Part shown: positions 55,611 through 64,000 of the stretch, piece by piece
How the letters are laid out: each line of letters opens with the position of its first letter
How positions within the stretch are numbered: the stretch's first letter is position 1
NCBI GenBank assembly: GCA_963930775.1
Contig: OZ005691.1
Span: 6,693,000-6,756,999, forward strand
Length of the DNA: 64,000 bases
From: Cliona cf. orientalis
Taxonomy: Eukaryota; Porifera; Demospongiae; Clionaida; Clionaidae
Direction of reading: 5' to 3'
The notes under the pieces: generated by a model
The model's database searches: none
What the model was told of the DNA's origin: nothing
Seen by the model: only the letters and a program-made list of their open reading frames with translations
Program-made: the position numbers and the translations under genes

Positions 55611-58600
55611 TTACTGTGGTATTACTTCAAATTTCACCTTCCCAGTGTTTTCAAGATTTTGTATGAGATTGCTGTTACCGAAAGCAACAGCAGGAGTGTA
55701 TACCCCTCCACTATACAGTGACAGACTTACCATTACAACAGTTTAAGTTTATAACGTAAACGTGGTGTTACCTAGGAGGTAGGGTCTCTTTCTCATCCAG
55801 AAAGCATAGGGCTGATTGAACCACCATGGCTGAGGTGGCGTGATAGCCAGGATCTGAGTAACAAAACATTGAAATGTAAGTCAACCTCTATGAATTCAGA
55901 CTCACCAACTCCCCACACTTTCACAGTTAGCTTAGAGTTAGGTGGTTTGGACCTATAGCAATAAACAAGATCACTACATGTAAGACTAAGAATTTTAATA
56001 GGTTTACCTGTCAGCAGTAGGACTATAACCAGTTCCTTGCAAAATGACTGTAAAGGTCATATTCTCAATCTGTGGAGTAAAAGCCAAATAAAACCAGAGC
56101 TCTCCAGGGTTTGATCCAGGAGTTGAGGAAGGGGGGAGCACAAAGATAAGTGCGTGTGAAACATGCGCGCAATAGTTTGGCCATATGTACCCCCAAATCG
56201 ATAGACCATCCCTCCTAATTGCCGCGATTGCCTGAAGGGGGAGGGGGGGGCACTGGCCCCCTGTGTTCCCCCGGATCCACCACTGCTCTCTGGAGCATAT
56301 ATATTCATGTACCCTGTGTGCATGCACTACACAACAGCACAGCCATGCATAATTACAGCTTACCGTATAACCAGAAATATTGGCGGAATTAAATTTGGTG
56401 GTTGATCCCAAAATCGCAATTGCAAGAATAATATTAGTGGATTTACATTTGACGGTTCGGTACGGGATCACCATACGTATATAATATGCGAGTAGGAAGT
56501 TTTGGCAGATTTTTAATTTGGCGGTCGTAGACCGCCAAACCGCCAAATTTTCTGGCTATACGGTATTAGTTTATGATCTTGATGACCCTTACTTATATCG
56601 AGCTCAAGCCTGTGCCTTGAACATATGGGTGTGGTAGAAAGGCATGGCCGATAGGAAATTAACACTCGTGGCCATTATCAAGCACCTAAAAGGCAAGTTT
56701 TTCGGCATTCCTTGACACTACTGTGACACTTGTAGCGTGATACTAACGATGCTTTTCACCATTAGTCCAGATCTGGCAATTTTTGTGTGGATGATGACAA
56801 TAAATGACAGAGCTCCGTAGAGCGCATACCCCATGTGCACATAGTGCCATCTGTCCATCCACTTTTGTGTGCATGGTTGGAATTCTGCTTTTATTGTAGT
56901 AGCTAGTATGATGATGTCCGAGCCAAAATCTAGTGATTTTCTCTCTGCCCCAGATCTAGACTAGGAAGTGTTGTATTTTATAGCTATATGCATCCGATTC
57001 AGTTCCATAGGGCATCACATTTCAGTCAGCGATAGGTAGTAGCCTAGCCTATATTATAACCAAACCAATTCACGAGCACTATTTGCAACATTAATTTTGA
57101 TGATCATGGCCATGGCCTGATGCACTATGCATTGAGTAAGCATTGTCAATAGGTGTGGCTACAGTGGCTAACAATAAGCATAGTTGCTAAGTTTATTAGA
57201 GGAGAGACTAGCTGGGACAAAGTAGAAAATAGAATTAATGCACGTGAAGCGTGCGTGAAATTTTACAGACCATGCCCACTTTTGGATGACCACACCCACT
57301 TTCGGGCGATTATGTACTGTCACACCCACTAAACATCGAGATATACGGACTAATATTCGATAATAATATATACTGAGTTCATGCTTGTGCCACACCTCCA
57401 TTTGTGCAATCGAGCTGGATTCCGGGACAATGCTGTAAAATCAGGCAAACCAGGACACAACCGGGACATAGGGCCAAATTCCGGGACTGTCCCGGCCAAA
57501 CTGGGACACTTGGCAACTATGAAAGAGGCACTATTTGTGACACTTAACTTGTGGATCGTATCCCTTGATTTGAAGCACACCGAAACCAGTTTTTCGCCAA
57601 ATTCGACTGATTCATTGTGCTTACGAGTCCTCAGGTGCCTAGATCTCGGGATATGGTAATTTTTGTGCTACCAGTACCGATGACAACGACGACAACACAA
57701 TCAATTACTTTATCCCCTTGTGCATGTATGCAGGGTAACTATATAGAGCTCTGTAGAGCACATTCATGTACCCCGCGCACACATAGCACAATGTGCACAC
57801 AGAGATGACAAAATACTGCCATTCTGGAAACTTATGTGCATGGTTAAAATACTAATACTGTGGAATGATATATAGTGGTTGGGGTCCCAGTGATGTCGAT
57901 GTGCTGGCAAGATATCCAAAAGACACCATGCATGAGACCTATACAAAGATATGGACTGCATTCTGTTGCTAGGTATGATTTGGTCCCATAGGGCTTCACA
58001 TTTCAGGAGCAGATAGCTAACAGCCAAAGAACATTTTGACAATCTCTACCAGTACAATGTCATATACTAGGCCAATTAGTTATACACATGAGCAGAAAAC
58101 ACATGGCTAGAAGGCACTGTCGATAGGCATGGTTATGGTGGCCAATAAACAGGCACTATTTGTAACGCTCGTGGACCATGTCCCTCGATTTGAAACACTG
58201 AAGCCAGTTTTTCATCAAATTCGTTGTACATATATGAGTCACTCAGGTACATGTACCTATAGATCTCAAGATAATAATATTATGGCGATTTTTGTGCTAA
58301 CAACAACCACAATGCCGGATGACACAACCAATTACTTTACCCTTATGCATGTACGTGGGGTAAAAATATCAAACTGCTTAAAGTCTAGCTGAAATCATAA
58401 AACCCGGCAATTTTACCAGCAGCCATATTATTGTGAGTAATTATACCACATACCTTAAGGTAACTATTTTTTGCAGGTACATTTTTCTGCGGATTGAGAT
58501 TAAACTGCGTTTTGCACGTACTAAAATTTGCGATTCACACGCGGAATCAGTACGGGGTCGATAGTTGGTTGATGCCGCGCTGTCGACCCCGTACCGATTC

Positions 58601-61600
58601 CGCGCACAATAACTAATGTTTGCGTGTACAAAATTTTGCGATTTTGTGCAAAACCGCAGAAATATCAAACGTTAGTACCCGCAAAAATTAGTTACCTTAA
58701 GGTAGGTGGCAGCTCATAATACTGTAGCTAATCGAATACTACATAATATTATCCAATTTAGCTTAAGAAAATAGCATTAATTTTTGCAAATTCTCATAAC
58801 GTTTATGTATGGAGCGATTGACGACCTTTACCAGGAAACGCGCGTTTTTCTGGCTGTTTGGGACTTGTACAGGCTAGAAAATGTCAAATTTGAGTGTTAT
58901 TCTGCAAGTTTGTAATGATTATCTTGTCTGTCAAATGTTATTGTGGTACTTTTTCCGGGCTTTATCGGAACATAATATCAAAATTAATATCAAGTGTCTG
59001 TTGGGCGGGACAGCTAGTGAAAACAGCCTCAAAATCGTGATTGTCCCGCTCAAATCGGGACTGTTGGCAACTATGTAAGGCCACACACAAATTAAATGCT
59101 CTGTTTCTCGTCCTGGGGGTGGTTGATTTTGATATTAATTTTGATATTGCTGTCACTAACAAAAATACCGAACATAAAATGAACCTTTCACTCGTCTGAA
59201 GTGACATATTTAAGTGTTGATCCTCCGCCCATTTTCTTTTTAATATCATAAGTCTGCAAAAGTACACTCCAGTGGCGGATCGGGGGGGGGGGGGGGGGTA
59301 AGGGAAGTGCAAATGAACCCCCCTTTGGGCTGTAAGAAGTACTGATGATATTATGCTAAATGGAACCCCCTCCCCCTAGAGCTAAGAAAACTGCTGCTAT
59401 GCATATGGCTCACCTTAGAAGAAAATTCATTCAAAAACAGATCAATTGGACTGGTAGGGCTGGTAGTTTAGTTGTCTAAGAAACAATTGAAATGGGCATG
59501 GTTTTGCCCCAAATGGGTGTGGCTTCTAAAATTTCGCATGCTCTCTGAGTGCAAGAGTGTACCACAATCCCCCTTCTACAAATCCTGGATCCGCCACTGC
59601 ACTTGGGTGGGGATGAGAAACGTACAGACCTAAACCTATTGATATGTTTTTTTTACAGACCTAAACCTATTGATGTGTTGTTTTTTTTTTACAAAACTGG
59701 ACTTAGGAGAGCCGGAACTATAAAAAGAGCCAGCACTGTACTATCACCAGACCCTCATCCTAGACTGCATGCCAACCACTCCACCCATTCTTTCATGGGA
59801 CACGGTGTAAAAAATCTCATGGTATCAAGATGGTATGCAGCTATGGCAAATTGGGAAGGTGCAAAATAATTGGCAGTCGTAATTGATGAACAGTATAAGT
59901 ATACACCATTGTAATTATGGATCACAGAAACCATGACATTGTACATACATGTATACATGTACAAGATAAAGTTAGAGCATGATCGAGCTCAGCTAGCCAC
60001 CACACCCATGTGTGAGGCATTTGTGCATGTGTACCGTATTTCTTCCTGCACTGAATCTTTGCCTCAAATTAATGCCACCCTTGAATAGTTCCCCATAGCA
60101 CACGTGTAATTAATAGGGTGGGCATGATACATGTACCTGATACTTGAACTAATCAACCAAAAGGCGTGCACACATGATATAACTCCCCCTGAGCCATCAT
60201 GCATCATTTACCTCCTTCCTGCTGGGACCGTTCTTCTTAGCAGCTCCTCCACTAAACAAACCAGGAAACTGCAGAAAGAAGTGCACCATAACTAATTTAA
60301 TTAATTCAAATTATTATTATTACTCTGATCATGAGATTAAGGCCAAAATCAGTCAAAAGCATGACCAGCATCATCATGAAGAAGAATACTATGCCAATGG
60401 CCTGCCAGAATGATCGGAGTCCAAAGTATAGACAAAATTTGTACTGCAGTGGGGTATATACATTCTCATAGTGATACACAATCATGTGCGCATGCACTTA
60501 CAGAAGAAATCCCTTCATTTTCATGACGATACCGCTGACTTCGGTATACCTGTTGTGTTGTAATACATGTGTATATTTAATAACTTATCTTCATAGCAAT
60601 TATTAAAGTAGGAAGTGAAACTGATACTCCCACAGTATGCCAAATACAATGTATAAATTAGAGCAGGATCCACACAAGAACAATAGCATTGATCATTAAC
60701 CCTCACCACAGCCTTGTCAGGACCAGGAAAAGGAAAACACCACCTCTGAGCTGTGTCACTATAAAACAGAGCCCTCCTACAAAATAATAGAATAAAACAG
60801 CTACATAATACTGCAACAGACTACTGATACCTCTTGGGAGGCATTGCATCTGGCAGAGGGAGTGGTGGTTGATTACGTTCTTTTCGTAATTTTTGAAGTT
60901 GTTTTAGTGACTTGACACTGCGAAGGAAGGACTCCCATGTTCCAGTATTAAAGGATGACTACACAGTGCAAACGGTACAACACACAATATCACACATAAC
61001 ATAACAGGAAGTATCATTGTATGTATAGTATAGTGTGTATGCATGTGTGACAGTGCTGTTGTAGTTGACTAGCGTAGAGTCTGACAAATATTTTACATTG
61101 TAAATTAAAACCATGTACAAAATTACCAAGGAACTATATACATGTACTCAAATATTACATGCACTAAAGTATCAGTTGGATGGATAGAGATCATCAGTAA
61201 ACTATACTTCGTGCACATGCATACTATGTCACAACCAAGAAGCCTTGCTGCAAATGGTGACCTAGAAAGAAGATGGGACCTGCTTGATACAGATAAGCCA
61301 CACATCACATTACATGCAGATATAGGCTGTGTAGAATGCTAGTGCATGTGACTATTACCAAGTGGTAGGAACAGGAAGAATGTATGCAAAATACACTCGC
61401 ATGTAATTCCTAGGTGCACTAAAAAATTCATGCCTACAGTTTTGCGTATTCTCTATTCTATCTGTTAATCATTAACTAAGGGAGAGTGGAATAGGGAGGA
61501 ACGTTACACATGCACATAAAATTAAATTATAATGTACGTGTGAAGGATGATATACCATCAAAATCTCGTCTTACCTCATCATTGGTAGTCATGTAGCTTT

Positions 61601-63175
61601 CCACATAGGCCAGCTCCCCAGAGAAGGTCCTCTGGAGCAGCAGAGCTCCCAAATCATTCGGTATACAGTCAAATGCACATGCAGACACAATATAGACTCC
61701 TGCTTCTCTAGCTTGCTCGTCATACTTGGTCTCAATAGTCTCCATGAACTATAGGTATATTATTTCATTTTAAATCACTACACCTGCAAAGCCTAGCTTG
61801 TTATAGTTTGTTAGAGTTTTAGAGGTTAGTGGTGCACTACTGATATTGTAACAACTCATCCCATATACTCACCCCAGTTTACATATTATAATTGATTACC
61901 CACTTCTCTGACATCATGCATGTACATACCGTAGACTCTGATTATTAAGCGTAATCGCTTAGAAGTCTGAGCAGTAAGGAAATATGCAATTATAAAAAAG
62001 TGTGCACACTAATAAAAATTATTAACGATTTATAGCACCGCCCACATTTCAAGGCTTATCACTATTCACATCATATCCACCTAAAATTACATCCCCAGTA
62101 GCAATTCATTTTTCTGTGGTTATGAGATAATTACCCGAAAATTCAGGGCCTCCATGGAGCCTTTCTGAGACTTGAAAATCGGTAGGAATGTCGAGTATCT
62201 GACACATATATTCATTAAAAGCTGAGTGCTACTTTCTCGGACAAGTACCGCTGGCCGAACTTCATGCGTTTTCTTAGCTGACGTAATCCCGGGGATAAAG
62301 AAAGCTAGCCTTGCGCTACATATAGCATCATCACAACCGATCTGAAGTTTGGAAGCTGTACTGCACCGTTGAGTTCGTCCCCTGTGATTAAAGCATCGAA
62401 ATTTTTCACTGTCGAGGTCGAGTCGGTCTCAGACTCCATCTCTGCGATGGAGGCACCAGCATCAATTTGGCTTGTAGACGCTGCACGCACAATATTGACG
62501 ACCTATACCATATTATGCACCATTAGAACTAAGCACCTCTGGGTAATATTGACTCCAGAATGTCACCTTTTCGCATTCTTCAGGCCACCATATTGTAAGT
62601 GGACAGTTCAGTCCAATTCTGCCCTGCCGTCGTTTTGAAGTAGCTCGCTTTAGTCGCTGCTGGGGCCATAGCCAGCCATGCCAATGGGCTGTCTGTTAAC
62701 GTCCCATGTCCAGCGATGCCGAGAAAGAAAAAATTTAGCTTGGGTCAAATGGCTTCTGGTCACCTCCCACTCATATGCACACACGCACGGACAACTATAA
62801 TCCTAGTATAATGAACTGGTAACGATAGTATAATGATATAATGAAAATGATATGTATTAGCTAAAATTAATGATTTTAGCCTGGGGATTAGGCTACTGTT
62901 GCACTGTGCATCTTTCTTTGCCCTTGGCAGCCCAATAATAGACCTACCACTCTAAGAGGTCTATATAAGTGAATTGAGAGGTCTCTAAGTGAAATAATGG
63001 ACCTCCAACTGACCAATCAGATTGCTGTATTTGTTACAACTACAGTGTATATTCTAAAGCTCACTATTACTTGCTCTCATCCAAAAAATTTTTAACTTAC
63101 ATAGGTTTCTCCTGTAATATCCACATAATTGCATTTCTGACTGATACAGGCCTTCACCACTGGTTCACCGTACAA
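55611..63175 (-). CDS. SCCPDH: SCCPDH, saccharopine dehydrogenase-like oxidoreductase (5' end off the window)
   Basis: Exons in transcript order: 63175-63101, 61748-61575, 60958-60831, 60776-60707, 60549-60502, 60443-60324, 60268-60212, 56069-56008, 55952-55906, 55853-55772, 55710-55611; all phases join, giving 320 residues to TAA. The human protein is 429 residues, so about 105 N-terminal residues, including the NAD(P)-binding GxxGxxG, lie beyond the right edge. Matches include LYGEPVVKAC, YIVSACAFDCIPNDLG, NTGTW, FPFPGPDKAVVYRSQRYR, a membrane-type helix (IGIVFFFMMMLVMLL), GPSRKEIENMTFTVILQGTGYS and GGVYTPAVAFGNSNLI. The family is found on lipid droplets and organelle membranes and its substrate is not settled. 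Despite the name it is not the lysine-degrading enzyme. Confidence 0.93.
56361..56565. mobile_element. TACCGTATAGCC-type MITE, best-preserved copy
   Basis: The left end TACCGTATAACCAGAAA and right end TTTCTGGCTATACGGTA are inverted copies over about 17 bp. The interior carries four AATTTGGCGGTT-like words in alternating orientation. At 205 bp it can serve as the reference for the other copies. Confidence 0.85.
58453..58702. mobile_element. 250-bp element with CCTTAAGGTAACTA ends
   Basis: The ends CCTTAAGGTAACTA and TAGTTACCTTAAGG are perfect inverted repeats with TA outside. Long inner arms (TTTTTGCAGGTAC / GTACCCGCAAAAA and GAATC.GTACGGGGTCGA / TCGACCCCGTACCGATTC) make the whole element an imperfect hairpin. 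No coding capacity. Confidence 0.8.
59270..59599. mobile_element. CAGTGGCGGATC-ended element with poly-G near its end
   Basis: Left CAGTGGCGGATC and right GGATCCGCCACTG are inverted repeats. A poly-G run (59281-59298) lies just inside the left end. A reverse-oriented relative lies at 42505-42792. The related CAGTGGCGTAGG element at 41934 has the same plan. Confidence 0.75.
61252..61445. repeat. Diverged copy of the 369-570 repeat
   Basis: Both places contain the order GATACAGATAAGCCAC.CATcACA, AGATATAGGCTG, GCTAGTGCA, and TAATTCCTAGGTG..CT.AAAAA..CATGCCTAC. The two copies lie in introns of different genes 61 kb apart. Confidence 0.6.
61749..63100. other. SCCPDH intron with a dispersed repeat copy
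   Basis: Bases 62090-62525 match the repeat at 30959-31410 (CCCCAGTAGCAATTCATTTTTC, GGAGCCTTTCTGAGACTTGAAAATCGGTAGG, ATTGACGACCTATACCATATTATGCACCAT). The remainder is unremarkable. Confidence 0.6.
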
Positions 63176-64000
63176 CTGAAACTAATGAAAAACAATCATT
63201 GACAACAAGTTATTATAACACGTGCACACTCCAAATACTAGCTGTTGGCCAAGTTTGCAAAGGCCCATGTACAATGTACACAGGTATGGGTAGCTACCAA
63301 TAAAATTTGGTCACAATACTAGAGCTCTGAAGAGCACATCACCCCCCCCCCCCCCCCCCCCGGCGCTAGTTGCATCCTGCTTGCATCCATTTGCAGCAGA
63401 GTGCATTTGCAGGATCTGTAGCATGAGCCCTGTTGACGACTTTTACTTACATACTGTGCTAGGTTGTGTGCATGCCTATCGCACATGGCCTGCAGTGCGA
63501 TAGGCATGATCAACAAACGTGGTGTTTGCAACGTTTGTGGGGCTTACCAAAAGATTCGAAGCATAATGAAGCAAGTTTTTTGACGGATATGTCGTGATCA
63601 TGAGTCGCTCAGATGTCGACCAAGATCTCCAGATTCAGTGATTTTATGCTGATAGACGACGATAGGCAGACACAACCAATTAGTTTAACCCTTGCACATG
63701 TGCATGGGGTAATAACCCTATTAGGAGAACAGCTGTTTATTTCTTTCTGTGTCAACATAGGAGTGGGTTGGAAATGGAGCTACAATATGGACATACCAAG
63801 TGCAAGGTACCGTACGTGTATAATGGAAAGTTTTCACTGGTGCAAAATTTTGGAAATGCACGCTAGCCCTTCAAAAGATATTTTTGTGGTTTTAATTTTC
63901 ACACCATCTCCATGTCACGACCACACCCTGTCCATTGTGCACATGCAGCTGCATGTATGATGTCCCGTTTTGCCGACCATTTAAATTTCGCGGCATACAA
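63176..64000. other. SCCPDH upstream intron to the window edge
   Basis: A poly-C run of about 20 (63342-63361) and a copy of the ATCTCCAGAT...GATAGACGACGATAGGCAGACACAACCAATTAGTTTAACCC dispersed repeat (63610-63720) are present. The preceding SCCPDH exon, expected to contain a CVGPY-like motif, was searched for and not found. Confidence 0.45.

Larger units (their letters stand above)
56070..60211. other. Large SCCPDH intron (4.1 kb) packed with elements
   Basis: Besides the three elements listed separately, there are three partial copies of a dispersed family with the order CTAGATCTC..GATATGGTAATTTTTGTG, then GACGACAACACAATCAATTACTTTA.CCC, then GCATGTATGCAGGGTAA, at about 56765-56850, 57635-57790 and 58245-58360; relatives lie near 12165 and 63610-63720. 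A GGATCCACCACTG end with C-rich flank is at about 56235-56285. No nested gene is supported. Confidence 0.6.

Overview
The window reads as nuclear DNA of an animal with short introns and many small transposons. Most coding exons are 40-260 bp with GT-AG introns, many under 150 bp. The recognisable genes are animal families: a G-protein alpha subunit, the phosphorylase kinase beta subunit, WWOX, MAF1, a Maf-type bZIP factor, SCCPDH and GPATCH1. The gene density and the many non-autonomous elements would suit an early-branching animal such as a sponge, but that is inference; nothing seen fixes the species. For three genes (GPATCH1, PHKB-like and the DUF445 membrane protein) I could assemble every exon with consistent splice phases, giving about 789, 1097 and 311 residues. 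WWOX, MAF1 and SCCPDH are nearly complete.

Layout, left to right. 1-3.5 kb: first coding exon of a G-alpha-s-like gene (minus strand, rest off the left edge) and a palindrome-rich upstream region. 3.6-7.3 kb: a DUF445/UPF0754-type membrane protein (plus). 7.3-16.3 kb: GPATCH1 (minus), ending 22 bp from the DUF445 stop and carrying an antisense tRNA-Met gene in an intron. 16.3-16.5 kb: a 164-bp head-to-head gap to PHKB (plus, to 25.6 kb), followed by a small four-helix membrane protein (25.8-26.7 kb, plus). 26.7-37.3 kb: WWOX (minus), whose stop lies 13 bp from the preceding gene's stop and whose last intron holds a 3-kb tandem array of a ~425-bp unit. 37.3-44.7 kb: a transposon-rich gap. 44.8-48.4 kb: MAF1, repressor of RNA polymerase III (plus). 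49.7-50.5 kb: a single-exon large-Maf-like bZIP gene (minus). 51.7-54.7 kb: an unresolved gene, of which the last three exons are proposed. 55.6-63.2 kb: SCCPDH (minus, 5' end off the right edge).

There is no operon-like logic. The genes are independent housekeeping, signalling and transcription genes, packed head-to-head and tail-to-tail. The intervening space is filled by at least ten families of short inverted-repeat elements, several present in two to five copies, plus repeated poly-G/C tracts, long perfect palindromes and a hammerhead-ribozyme-like motif. I found no clear candidate for a new multi-gene system. The best leads are the bacterial-type DUF445 gene, the WWOX/Maf neighbourhood, the tandem element array in WWOX, and the antisense intronic tRNA.
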